Of a stretch of DNA of 64,000 nt, positions 43,786 through 54,720 are shown piece after piece. This stretch comes from Axinella damicornis (Eukaryota > Porifera > Demospongiae > Axinellida > Axinellidae), in assembly GCA_963931865.1 (NCBI GenBank), contig OZ007507.1, positions 19,967,985 through 20,031,984 of the forward strand. The letters are read 5' to 3'. The position numbers were made by a program, and so were the translations under genes. A model generated the notes under the pieces. That model was given only the letters and a program-made list of their open reading frames with translations. It made no database searches and was not told where the DNA came from. Numbering within the stretch: position 1 is the first letter of the stretch; every line of letters begins with the position of its first letter.

Positions 43786-45879
43786 CTCTCAGGAATGAGC
43801 TCCTTGCTAATGCTAGGTCTCTTCACCAGCTCACGGTAGCGCTGAAACTCCCTCAGCAGCTGGTGAGGCTGGGCCTCGAGGTGGTGGAATTTGCTCCTCA
43901 GCTTGCCGGCAATGCGAAGCTCAGCCGGGGCCATTCCCCTCTCGTACTGAGCCACTGCCGCTTGCCACAGAGGCTCTGTGTAGGGATTGTGCTGCAATGG
44001 CTGAAGGCCTAGAGGAGAGGGAAGGGGGGAGGGGAAGGGGAGAGATCAAGGTCCTAAAGGTTTGACTGCTTGTGTGCATGTGGACCACCATTCAAATGCA
44101 CAGAGAGGGTATACAATGCACAGCAGCAGCACATTTCAAGTTTTCAACGTTGACCAAAATAGTTTTACAATGCTGTAACCTGCACCATCACCTGATGGGA
44201 TGAGTACACATGCATACCTGCGAAGGGTGAGAAGGCGTGGTTGAGGTTGAGTTCCTGTTGCTCGGAGGGAGAGAGAAGATGAAGCAGCTGCTCGTGCACC
44301 GTACGGAGACCCAGCACCTGGTTAACAAAACAAACAAACCTACATAATAGAGTTTGTTATTTCTAGTTTTGTTGCTCTCGATAATGTATAACTTACTCTC
44401 TTTGTGTCTGTGGGTTTCTCAGCCTTAAAATTTGCATTCTCAACAAATATGAGCCCCATGGAATCGAATGAAACACTTGGAAAACAGAGAACAGCTAGGT
44501 AAGTCCTCACTGCAGTGTCTAATCTCCACAAACCATATGTCACTAGATAGAGCTCGACAAACCCTACAAGCTGGTACCACTTGTTGTTGGATCCGACTTC
44601 CCAACATCAAATGTGTGGAAGCTCGGTTATAGCTAATTCTGGCTAATACTAGGCCTCAAGTTCCAGCAGTATGGGTACCAGCATGTAGGGCTTGTCATTT
44701 GCGGAGATCAGACACTGCAGTGAGGATTAACGTACACAGCTGTTTCATGTTTTCCAAGTGCTCTGTTCCGTTCCGCAAAGTGGGGAGGCCCACAAATGCT
44801 GAATAGCCACCCCATACAGGCCACACCCACCCATACAGGCCACGCCCACCCATACAAGCCACTCCCACCTCTTCCAAGCGCTGGATCAGCTGGCTGAGGG
44901 TTGGGGACACAAAGGGCCGTCCCTGCCACGGGTGAGGGATGTACTGCTTCCAAAACTGTGTGGTGAGCGTCTCCGCCACGGCACTCCATTTCTCGCACAT
45001 GATCAACCCGTCTTGGAGAGAGGTACGAACGTAGGTAAACTGGCCTGACCATATGTCTAACTCTCCTAACTTCCGCTGGCCAAATCGGCCAAACGCTCCG
45101 CTGATGACTTCTAAAAGGTGTTGCATCCGCTCCTCAGGATAGGGGGGTTTGTAGTCTGTTTGCTTCCAGAGGTCATCCAACGTATCCTGGGTGACCTCGA
45201 TCAGTTCTAATGTACCGGAAAATGAGAGTGCATCAAGGTTTGAAAACTCAGTCACTACGGACTGAAAGAGCTCCTGAAAGTACTGCGAACGCTCACGGGA
45301 CGAGAGTTTAGAGCTTGACATTGCGGACTCCGCCCAGTACTGAAACTCGTCTGAAGGAGTTAGAATACCAGAGAGGTTTGAATCAGAGGTGCCCCTATCA
45401 ATTTCGATCCCCATTTTGCCGTGTCGTCTGAGCACGCTTCCCAAGCCTGCTTCCAACTCGGTGAGGAGAATTTGGATCTTGGGGTCGACATTTTTGCTCC
45501 ACTTGGCATCCCTTAGAAGAACAGGAGCAAACACTTTCTGTACGGAATGGTAGAGTGTGTCTACAGGAGAATCGAGCAGGGACGAAACAAAGATGTTTGA
45601 GTGGAGGTTGTTGGGGGTGATGGCGCTAGGCTGCAACTTGAAAAAGACAAGCCAGCTGTCGGACGTCGTCTCCGACTCAATATTGTTGTAGACTTGAATC
45701 AGTCGCACATCTTGCGTGAGTTCAGCATGTGTTGCCAAGATCATGCAATTGCCATCGTCCAGAAAGTTATTGAGCTCTCTGGAGTCCAAGATATGGGAGA
45801 TGGCCCCGTCGGTGACGGAATAGGAGAAGTAATTGCCGATCGTGGCAATTATGAAATCTTTCCTCGAGTCTCCGGACAT
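43786..45879 (-). CDS. DYNC2H1: DYNC2H1 N-terminal exons (dynein-2 heavy chain tail), 3' part missing
   Basis: Coding exons on the minus strand: 45879-44869 (337 codons from ATG), 44317-44218 and 44008-43786, joined in phases 0 and 1, giving 444 full codons. Landmarks in order match the dynein-2 tail: NNFLDDGNCM, LVFFKLQPSAITPNNLHSNI, PKIQILLTELEAGLGSVLRR, GILTPSDEFQYW, QYIPHPWQGRP, LRTVHEQLLHLL, HNPYTEPLWQAAVAQYER, ELVKRPSISKEL. The tail binds intermediate and light-intermediate chains and dimerises the motor. The last exon seen ends with AG of an Arg codon before GTGAGG, 60 bp from the N gap; the rest of the roughly 4,300-residue protein is not on this strand. It starts 185 bp from COMMD8, transcribed the other way. 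Confidence 0.95.
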
Positions 45880-46064
45880 TGCAGACTAGTGAAGTCGTAC
45901 CGTGTCATGGATAGGCATGATAGGAGGAGAGATCACGAAACCATCCCGACTCAGGCACTAGTGCGGAGTGTGCTCTAATTAGAACTGTCCCAGTTTATTC
46001 TAGAGTTGCTACCGCAACCGAGCCCCGCCCCCTGCATCCCAATACGAGCACACCAATTTTAAAG
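45880..46064. promoter_or_regulatory. Divergent DYNC2H1/COMMD8 promoter with RFX X-box
   Basis: Only 185 bp separate the two start codons. It holds GTTGCTACCGCAAC at 46005-46018, two perfect RFX half sites with the same 4-bp spacing as the classical X-box GTTGCCATGGCAAC, 126 bp upstream of the DYNC2H1 ATG. A GC box (CCCCGCCCCC, about 46022-46032) and ACCAAT (about 46051) lie on the COMMD8 side. No TATA box is evident. Confidence 0.7.
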
Positions 46065-46672
46065 ATGGCAGAAGGAGGCGGAGAACAGTTGTCTACCCTG
46101 GAGAAACTGGGGACAGAGGAGGCGGAGAAAGTAGGCCTTAGAGTTCTTGCTCCAATACCATGTATGATGTCTATCATGGGGGTGTCGGATGTTGGGGGTC
46201 TCATGGGCAGGGGGTGATGGGGCTAAACTGTAAAACCAATCATCAAAGGATGGTCACTCCAAATTATACGCACCGTACTTAGAGCTGCAACTGGGGTCAG
46301 CTACAGAGGGTACTTATACACCTGTAACGTGTGGCAGCCATTTGGATGTCTACGCTGAAAGCAGCTGAGTGTGCAGTAATCATTGAGCTTTACTATATTG
46401 TAAAAATTGAACACACTGATGAGATGGCCGCCATGAGTAGAATGTATGTGTAGAAACAGGTACAACCATCCTCCTGTGACAGCAACGTACCACCTGTACC
46501 TCTCTCCGTTTCCCAGTTTGTGCACTGTGTCATCAGCGACCTGTGTGAGAAGGAAGGACTGCGGTATGAGGACTTTGCCAAGAAACTGTCTCTGGCGGAG
46601 TACTCCCGGCTAAAACGAGTCCTCTCCACCACTCTACGCATGCTGGCCAGGGAAGTCGGGAAGAAGGAAGAG

Positions 46673-46743
<71 letters not shown>

Positions 46744-47446
46744 GTTTGTGTGTGTGTGTGTGTCTGTTTGTGTGGTGTGTGCGCATGTGTGTGTGTGTGT
46801 GTGTGCATGCATGTGTGTGCGTGTGCATGTGTGTGTGTGTGGTGTGTGTGTGTGTGTGTGCGTGTGCGTGTGTGTCTATGTAATTCTCACACACCCTCTA
46901 TGCACACTATCCACACACACACACACACACGCACCACTCACATGTACACCAGCTATCAGACAAGCTCAGTAGGATGGGGGTCAGTCCGGAGCTCTCCCAG
47001 CTGATTGCAGGGTGTGTGTGGGTGAGGAGAGGAGAGGTGCGCTCCCAGATGGTGCGTGACAGCTGCGCCATCTCTCACTCCCACCTCAGTGACTTCGACT
47101 GGAGACTCCAGGTATGGGGAAAGCCCCCCACCCACCCCCAGACATCCAAGTGGTATTTTGTTGCTTGCAGATTAGAAAGGTGGTGAGGATCTGGTAAATA
47201 AATCTCATACAAGAGAGGCATTTCAGGCTGCCAGATTTTCTTACTGAATTGTCAGCAAAGCATGCTACTACGAGGTATGCACATTTGTACAAGTACATGC
47301 CCCACACAAAAAACCCTTTTGACAATCACTTGCACAAATGCATCAAGTCCACTCTAGCTAATGCAACGGTGTAGTGCTGCAAAGCCAATGGATGTGTTGT
47401 AAGGTAGCACGTCCTCTGATGCATCCTCCCTTTCCTTGCCGTTCTC

Positions 47447-47487
<41 letters not shown>

Positions 47488-47667
47488 ATTCCCTTTCAGC
47501 TGGTGATGTCCAGTGACAAGCTGGGCTCCATCCAACAGCCGGTCCTGTCGCTGGGTCTGGACATCATGGAGGGGGGACAGAGGAGGAGGGAGAATGTGGA
47601 ACTGTCCCGAGAAGAACTTGCAAAACTCATCACTTCACTAGAAGCCGCTAACAAGGTCAAACACTAG
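46065..47667 (+). CDS. COMMD8: COMMD8-like COMM-domain protein
   Basis: Four exons, all phase 0: 46065-46130, 46517-46672, 46953-47111, 47500-47667, total 182 residues (human COMMD8 is 183). The N-terminal helical domain starts MAEGGGEQLSTLEKLGTEEA; the COMM domain at about residues 118-182 shows SDFDWRLQ, LVMSSDKLGS, PVLSLGLDI, VELSREELAKLITSLEAANK. That ending closely resembles COMMD8 (MSREELQNLIQSLEAANKV). COMMD proteins assemble as a ten-member ring with CCDC22 and CCDC93 in the Commander complex, which works with retriever in endosomal recycling. Assignment to the family is firm; the paralogue call rests on length and the C-terminal motif. The last intron ends in a 40-base poly-C tract just before the acceptor. 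Confidence 0.88.
46673..46935. repeat. (GT)n/(CA)n microsatellite in COMMD8 intron 2
   Basis: Starts at the donor itself (GAG then GTATGTGTGTGTG) and fills most of the intron, switching to CACACA just before the next acceptor, so the transcript could fold GT against CA and bring the splice sites together. Confidence 0.93.
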
Positions 47668-48845
47668 ACATTAACCTTAATGTGTTCAGGGAGCTACTGT
47701 AGTTTGGACGGCCGTGAGGTCGATTCGCAGATTGCATTAGTTTGTTCCCATACCTGTTCCACATCGTTGACTCAATCCATGAGGATCTCAAAATGGTGCA
47801 TCCTTGTGCCGAATATGAGGCTAATCTGCCATGGGGGAACTTAGTGGCAATGCAAGTGAAGCAATCATGGCCTTGTGTACTGCTGTTGTCTGGAGTCAGA
47901 AGCAAGAGATAGAGGAGTGTTGAATATGCCGAGCACACAGCAGGCTTTGAAGTGTTTGGTCTTGTGACCACAGTCGAGCACTTTGATTGGACCATAGCCT
48001 CGTTCCCATGAGGCTGTGGGAGGAGACAAAGTGCTAACATAGCCTGGGAACAATGCTATCTCTTCTCCCTCTCCTTCCACATGGCCTGGGAACGAGGCTA
48101 CTTCCATACACACTCCATCTCCTGCCCATGCATGCAGACTCATGTGTTCGAACATACATCAACCTTCATTCTGCTCTGTTCATTTTTTTTCCCCCAACAT
48201 GCAGGCTGTAATGCAATTGAGGACTTAGCTATGAAGATGTCTTAAAAATTCGAAATTGTTTTTGTAATTATTATTGTAGCTTGTTCAGTATTGTTTGTGC
48301 AACTTGTCAGTGTGCCAGTGAATTATTGAAATCTTTTTTGTGAGGACAGAATTCTCTGATGTGGTAAAAAAGTGCTGCTTGAATGCAGCAGAGTGAGCAA
48401 CGGTACAAGATATAAACAATCCCACCAGTATAAAACCAGATGTAATAAGACGATTGAGGTTCAATGGTCGATAACAATAGGTAAGATAAGGAGAGATATT
48501 AAGACAGGCAGTGAAGGAGGTATGGAAGATTGTGAAAAAGAACATGCACATGTACACACTAATGGCACTGAATGATGATGAAGAGCTATGAGAATATAGC
48601 TGAGGAACGAGTGATCATCTCTAAGAGAGAACTTCACATACAGCAGATTTTGGGGTGCAAATGTATAATAAAGGAAGATGATTCTGAGGACTAGTACTTC
48701 AGATAATATGACACTCTGTTCAATTCAAATACAGCATCGCCCAGCAGAAGAGGGCTATGCCTGGGATACACAAGACACACACACAAACACACATACCACA
48801 AAGTCACTCAAAGTTATTTCCCCTATGTGGACGCCAACGCACCAA
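47668..48845. other. COMMD8 3' flank; M5 foldback, no gene
   Basis: An M5 element occupies about 47997-48098 (TAGCCTCGTTCCC at the left, GGCCTGGGAACGAGGCTA at the right). No other gene is seen before the stop of the minus-strand membrane-protein gene at 48846. Confidence 0.55.
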
Positions 48846-51519
48846 TCAAACGGACGTGGACTCGGCTCCAAAGTCGTTGGGAGACTTCTGAGAAGCCAAA
48901 TAATGTTGTGGCTTTCCAGAGCCTTCCCTCTTTGTGACGTCTGCCTCCGTTCGGTATTGCTGCTTGTCTGTGAGGTTCACCGTCGCATATTCATCAGATG
49001 GCCCATCTCCAGAAATCTCAAACTCCTTCAACTTTGACTTGACTGGGCTGGCGCTGACAGCAGGTTCCGCCCCTTTTGCACTTCCATCGGGGGAGTTCCC
49101 GTCATTATCCAGGTAATTGTTGTTACAGTTGTTGTTTGCAATTCCGTTTGGCTTTCTCTTCCGTTGACTCTCCATTCGAACTGTCTTAGTCCTGGTGTCA
49201 ATTTCAACAAATTCCTTTGCTGAATCTCGCTTTGTTGACTGTCGCTTCGTCTCATTTCGTGGCATCGACCCTGCCAGATTTTCCAAACTATGTGAGGGGA
49301 GGGAACTTGGCTTGGCAGCACCGGACAAGTCGGGACCGAAGTTGAACTCGGTGGGGTCGGAGTGGTGATCACCACTGAAGTTTCTCACCAGTGGGCTAGA
49401 ATCTGAGTGACCCCTAGGGCGGCGATTAGGAGGCTTTCCGATCCGTTCTGCTTCCCCCTCGGGCAGAGTGTCAAATACAGCTGTATACTCCTCCTGGCTG
49501 GTGCTCATTTTGGGCTCGATCTGGAACTTTCGTCCTCCCCCAGGTGGCGAGGACTTGCATGGACTAGTCTCCTTTGGGTTCACGTGGCCAGCAATCATGT
49601 CAGCGGGATGGTTGTAATCATCGTCTGGAAGACGGGGGCCAGGGACATCCTCGTACCCATACCCGGGAGGGGTTGAACTGCGTGCCTTCGTGCTGCTGTT
49701 AGTGGTAGTTGGCTTTGGTTTGCTCTGCTGGACCTCTGGTGCTCTCACTTGCCGCTCCTCATACTGCTGACGGTACCTTTCCAGTTCCTGCTGCTGGTCT
49801 TCGGTCAGCTCTCCTGACTCTAGATTCTCAGGAGTACGGAGGTCGTCGGGTAGGATGCTGAGTACGTTGACCGCAGAGTAAGTGGTGGGCTGGAGTCTTA
49901 TTGTTTTGGGTGAGTGGTGGTTAGGTGGGGGAGCGGTGGAGGTGGTGAGGGGAGGAGGCTCCGGAGGTGGGGACAGCCTGCCTCCTGCAGGAGGTTCTGT
50001 GTGATAGTCCTGTATCCTGGGAGGAAGGGAGGAAGGGAGGGAGGGAGGGAGGGAGGGAGGGAGGGAGGGAGGGAGGGAGGGAGGGAGGGAGGGAGGGAGG
50101 GAGGGAGGGGGGGGGGAGGGAGGGAGGGAGGGAGGGAGGGAGGGAGGGAGGGAGGGAGGGAGGGAGGGAGGGAGGGGGGAGGGAGGGAGGGAGGGAGGGG
50201 GGAGGGAGGGAGGGAGGGAGGGAGGGAGGGAGGGAGGGAGGGAGGGAGGGAGGGAGGGAGGGGAAGAGAGGTTATTGCACAATGCTTGGATTATTGATTA
50301 CGCTTTTTCAATGGCTTCAACTTGCACAAATGAATACTCTACCAGCGGAATGGGATGCATTGTGGCCAGAGAGAACAGATGGCGGGAGTGATAACAGCTC
50401 TACTCAGCAGGGCACCCACTCCCAGCGCAAACCGGTTTGTACAAGAACATCAGAACATATAGTACATGTGCTCTGATCCACAGGGAAATGTGTGGGATTG
50501 GTGCGCTGTGTCCACACCACTGTGTACACACAGCAATACGAACCTGAATGCACAAAATGGTATCAGTCAGTTAATCTACTTGAGTTAACGTTCTCAACTT
50601 GAAATGATCATACTTGGCAGTATCACCTGACTACTGCCTAACGAGGATGACCCTTGGCAACATCACCTGACTACTGCCTAACGAGGATGACCCTTGGCAA
50701 CATCACCTGACTACTGCCTAACGAGGATGACCCTGTAATGTGTGGCTAGATTGATTGATATTGAAGCTGCTCTGGGCTTGAAGTGGGCTCAACGTTTACC
50801 CAAGTGTCCATACTTTTTCCTGCTTTTTGAACACGAAATAATAATTGTGTGTGTATTGGACGACTTATTACACTGAATCTGACAAAGAAGTAACAACTTT
50901 CTGAGGAATCACTTTCTGGTGTCACTGTCAGTGAGGCTTCTAGACTGCGAACAAGGTAAGCTCAACGTTGAACTCTCAACAATAGGAACTGCAAGAACTG
51001 AGGCAGCTGTGGTTCTGACACTTGTGCGCCAAATTTGTCAAGTCTTTGCTGATTTGCTCACCCCCTCTCAGTGCCAACAGCACAATGCTCTGGTGGCTAA
51101 TCAAGTGCTGCCTGACTGCTCTAAATACACTCCTTTGCTGCCCACTTGGCACACAATGGTTGCAACAGCACTGTGATAAGGAATCTCACCATTACCGCCT
51201 ACTTCAAAAAGCCACAAGGCACAACACGAGATGACCTCACAGCTCGAGATTCCCCATAAGGAACACATGATAAGGACATAGGCTAGTAGTAGGTGGGCAG
51301 GTTTGGACATGCCTCGTTCAAAATTCATTTGCAAGTCGGACAATGATATCAGCTTTCACGATGATGCACCATCACTAATGGGATTCATACTATTTGCGTA
51401 ACCAGCTGGCAATTAGCACCGAAGGAAATGGAGGGGGAGGGGTGGGAGTGGGAAGCAGAGGGGGAGGAGGGGTGGGATGAGGAGGAGAGGAGAAAGGGGG
51501 TGTTGGTGTTGGTGTGTGT

Positions 51520-51550
<31 letters not shown>

Positions 51551-51939
51551 GGGGGGTACCAAACAGACAAGCAGCTGTGCGTACTCTTGTTTTTGCTCGC
51601 TCTTTTCCAGTTGGCTCAGGGTCACATCATGGCCGGCGTACATCCGCTCTGAAAGATAGAGATACCAAAAATGAAAACAGGTGAACATTTCACAGCTTTC
51701 AAGGAGGAACTAGATACAATTCACACAGCAAGCACGGGACAGTGAAACAGCTTACTCAGCAGCTTGATCTCGACGTCCTTCCTGCAGCGGTATATACAGT
51801 AGCTCAGCACCACAGTCACAACGACCAGAGCAACCACCAGCACACCCACTAGTACTAGGGCCAAAACGGCGAGCGTCATGACTGTCTCAACATCTAACAT
51901 ATCCAGTCCAGATCCACTTGCACTGTTCATGATTTCAAT
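48846..51939 (-). CDS. Single-pass membrane protein: transmembrane segment and long disordered tail with PDZ-binding end
   Basis: Minus-strand exons 51939-51756, 51648-51560 and 50009-48846 join in phases 1 and 0. Reading: IEIMNSASGSGLDM, then a strongly hydrophobic helix (about residues 18-45, LAVLALVLVGVLVVALVVVT), basic stop-transfer RCRKDVEIK, then a cytoplasmic tail of about 430 residues. The tail is Pro/Ser/Asn-rich and disordered, has a helix rich in Gln/Glu (ELTEDQQQELERYRQQYEER), tyrosine sites GYGYEDVPG, EEYTAVF and DEYATVNL, and ends ESTSV, a class I PDZ ligand (Thr at -2, Val at 0). The family is not recognised. A receptor or adhesion protein anchored to a PDZ scaffold is the inference. 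The donor after VCL could instead lie six bases earlier. The extracellular part must lie further right. Confidence 0.75.
50018..50268 (-). repeat. (GGGA)n tract directly before a 3' splice site
   Basis: About 250 bp of GGGA/GGGGGGA repeat on the plus strand, so (TCCC)n on the transcribed strand, ending 6 bp before the acceptor of the membrane-protein tail exon. It acts as an oversized polypyrimidine tract and is a strong G-quadruplex candidate on the other strand. Pro/Ser-Leu and Gly/Arg-Glu frames here are artefacts. Confidence 0.95.
50269..51559. repeat. Membrane-protein intron with 40-bp triplicate and poly-G tract
   Basis: Three near-perfect 40-bp units (TTGGCAACATCACCTGACTA and following) begin at 50614, 50654 and 50694. 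A (GT)n plus 23-base G run (51534-51556) lies just after the donor on the minus strand. No other gene is seen. Confidence 0.8.
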
Positions 51940-53308
51940 CTGTATGGAGAACAAGGAATGTACATGTAGTCCTGACTCTTAAGGTCGGGCACCCAGCAAT
52001 ACAAGGGTGGTCGTTATAGCAAGGAGTTCCTCATCTCAGACTGTTATACTGCAGTCACTCGTTATTGGGCGCATGCACTTGTATCTCTTAGACTACAGGA
52101 AGGAAACATGCATGTCCAATGCCTATTATGAAATGCGCTTAATTTTGAATGAAATTCATCGAATAGGAAGTGCACTTCATTTCGAATTATATCTCCTGCT
52201 GAGGTCTCCTTCCAGAAACTCTGCCATTTTCGATCCTACTTAATAATGAGTAGCTAAGGTGAGAGTTGAACCTGTGCCTGACAGTGAATATGCGCCTATA
52301 GGTGGGCTGTGCCTAATAACGCACGACTACGGTATACCACTTTGAAGGATGAAGAGTTTGTGCCTTGTCGTGTGCAACACCGAGGTGCAGTCATTCTAGA
52401 TTGTGCAAGGACAACCAGCCTTCAGAAAAGCATTTGATATCAATTTGGCATTAGGTGTATATAACCATCTAATTAGAGACGTGAGGTAGGTCACATTCTC
52501 ATTGCTGTGTTGAGTTCAACTATCCACCAGATTGCCCATGCACAACTAGCTACATACAAGTCACACACGCACATGCACACCCCCCACCCACCTTCCACAG
52601 CACCCACCCCCCACCCACCCACCTTCCACAGCACCCACCCCCCACCCACCCACCTTCCACAGCACCCACCCCCCACCCACCTTCCACAGCACCCACCCCC
52701 CACCCCCCACCCACCTTCCACAGCACCCACCCACCTTCCACCTTCCACCTTCCACAGCACCCACCCCCCACCCACCTTCCACAGCACCCACTAGTGTAGA
52801 GTGTTTCTAAGGAATGCTTTGATGTGATTCACAAACGGACAAACCCAGTGTGTGACTACACTGATCATGGACACACACAATACAAGTGCTCATGTCCCAC
52901 ATGTCAGTGAACAACTAGTTTGACAAGTGCAGAAGCCAAGTCTCAAGTGTTGGAACACGTCTAACCAGCTGATCTGCTATCAAGGGCTATAATGAGCCCA
53001 GAATACAAATAGCTCCCATTGTTTAAAGGTCACCCCCTGCCTCATTCCCAGGCCACCTGAGAAGGGAGAAACACGCCTGGGAATGAGACTAGCTGCGGGC
53101 AGGAACCTGCCTACACCCATTGTACATTGATACTGTACACCGATTGTATAGTTGACTACAACTATTCAGCAGCTGTGCCCTAGCCTCATTCCCAGGCTCC
53201 CACCTGTGCATGCATGAATCCTGGGAACGAGGCTAGGTTTGCCCTAGGGTACATTTGCAAATGTTGGTAAAACAGTCAGCAATATTGAGAACCACATACA
53301 TTATGTAC
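51940..53308. repeat. Repeats: dispersed element and about 30-bp minisatellite
   Basis: About 52040-52335 is related to 62760-62975 (TATGCGCCTATA, GAGTTGAACCTG, CTCTTAATTTGGAATGA-like). 52575-52790 is an array of CACCTTCCACAGCACCCACC units. M5 foldbacks lie at about 53038-53093 and 53184-53235. No gene is recognised. Confidence 0.75.
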
Positions 53309-53388
53309 CTTAGTGACAGTGTAATAGCATTGTTCTAACCATGTTTGCAACAGTGAACTACGGCAGCCTTGGGCTAAATACACGATAC
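53309..53388 (-). CDS. Candidate upstream exon of the membrane-protein gene
   Basis: On the minus strand GTGGTACAG precedes, and GTACAT follows, an 80-nt open segment (two leftover bases, then IVYLAQGCRSSLLQTWLEQC, YYTVTK). It ends in phase 0, as the 51939 exon requires. Two Cys would suit an extracellular domain. Support is only splice sites and phase, so this is tentative. Confidence 0.35.
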
Positions 53389-53644
53389 CTGTACCACTAA
53401 CATGATCAGCATACAATTGACTGACAAAGATTCGGACACCAAAGGGGAGAATCAGGTTAGGTGTTTCACCAAGGAACCCAGATATGACATCACAGAGATG
53501 ATTTATTTCTCAAATCACGAGCCCACATCCTGACCAGGATAAGTACACTTTGGTGGTAAACTTTCAACTTTGGAGTGAAATCATGGCCGCAGTGAAACCT
53601 CTTAATGCTTCCAGTAGCAAATTGCACTAAGTGGTTGGCCTTTG

Positions 53645-54310
53645 TCAATGCCTAACCACCATACCAGGTCAAGTGTAAGGATCAGCCTAACCACCATACC
53701 AGGGTCAAGCGTAAGGATCGGCCTAACCACCATACCAGGGTCAAGTGTAGGGATCAGCCTAACCACCATACCAGGGTCAAGCGTAAGGATCGGCCTAGCC
53801 ACCATACCAGGGTCAAGTGTAGGGATCAGCCTAACCACCATACCAGGGTCAAGTGCAAAGATCGGCCTAACCACCATACCAGGGTCAAGCGTAAGGTTCG
53901 TCCTAACCACCATACCAGGGTCAAGCGTAAGGATCGGCCTAACCACCATACCAGGGTTAAGTGTAGGGATCGGCCTAACCACCATACCAGGGTCAAGTGC
54001 AAAGATCGGCCTAACCACCATACCAGGGTCAAGCGTAAGGATCGTCCTAACCACCATACCAGGGTCAAGCGTAAGGATCGGCCTAACCACCATACCAGGG
54101 TTAAGTGTAGGGATCGGCCTAACCACCATACCAGGGTCAAGTGTAGGGATCAGCCTAACCACCATACCAGGGTCAAGCGTAAGGATCGTCCTAACCACCA
54201 TACCAGGGTCAAGTGTAGGGATCAGCCTAACCACCATACCAGGGTTAAGTGCAAGGATCGTCCTACCAGGGTGAAGTGCAAGGATCGGCCTACCAGGGTC
54301 AAGCGCAAAT
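53645..54310. repeat. 36-bp minisatellite
   Basis: About 18 units of CCTAACCACCATACCAGGGT CAAGCGTAAGGATCGG, exactly 36 bp apart. Since 36 is divisible by three, both strands stay open for over 200 codons (12-residue units such as LTTIPGSSVRIG on plus, MVVRPIPTLDPG on minus). Degenerate outliers at about 55120-55400 have lost periodicity. I read it as a satellite, not a coding repeat: both strands are equally open and no splice or start context exists. Confidence 0.92.
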
Positions 54311-54439
54311 TTTTCTGTGGATTCTTCTCTCTCTCCAAAGCTCGCAAGGATCAGCCTAACCACCTTGCCACTAAGGATTGCTGGATGCAGAGGGTGGTTT
54401 GCTAACAGTAAAATGAACATCATCTTACTTGCCTGCTTC

Positions 54440-54720
54440 TAGTGCTGGGCGATAGTATCGATACGTACAATAGTATCGATGGCCTGTTAGTATATCGTCA
54501 CTAGTCCACGAACATTGTGGCATTGCGCACGCCGCGCTGGGGCATTACGCTAACGCATACTTGCAGTCTGCGTTAGTCCCACAAGCCACATGAAAAAAAT
54601 GGCCATACCTGCTGAGCGTCTGAGAGAAGAATCTTCTTCCACTTTGTGATGGAGTTTGGGATTTCGAAGCACAATGACGGTCGGATCACCGATTCAAGCA
54701 AGGTATGTATGCCTACAGGC
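54440..54720 (+). mobile_element. hAT-type terminus and BED-finger-like coding remnant
   Basis: TAGTGCTGGGCGATAGTATC at 54440 resembles the CAGTGNTGGGC ends of hAT transposons. About 200 bp further, MAIPAERLREESSSTL and, after a frame change, FGISKHNDGRITDSSK followed by GTATGT resemble the start of a ZBED-type BED finger (S-x-VW-x-x-FG-x-x-K). The finger itself is not seen. A truncated hAT 5' end is likely. Confidence 0.4.

Noticed and set aside
43790..44012. Plus-strand frame over the DYNC2H1 N-terminal exon 3
   Set aside because: The minus strand reads HNPYTEPLWQAAVAQYER with correct splice sites. The plus-strand frame is a shadow.
50018..50268. N-terminal Pro/Ser/Leu repeat protein fused to the membrane-protein tail
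   Set aside because: The repeat is the (TCCC)n polypyrimidine tract of the intron. A good acceptor at 50010-50012 starts the exon in phase with the previous one.
48934..50297. Gly/Arg/Glu repeat protein on the plus strand
   Set aside because: A product of the (GGGA)n tract. The minus strand carries the real exon.
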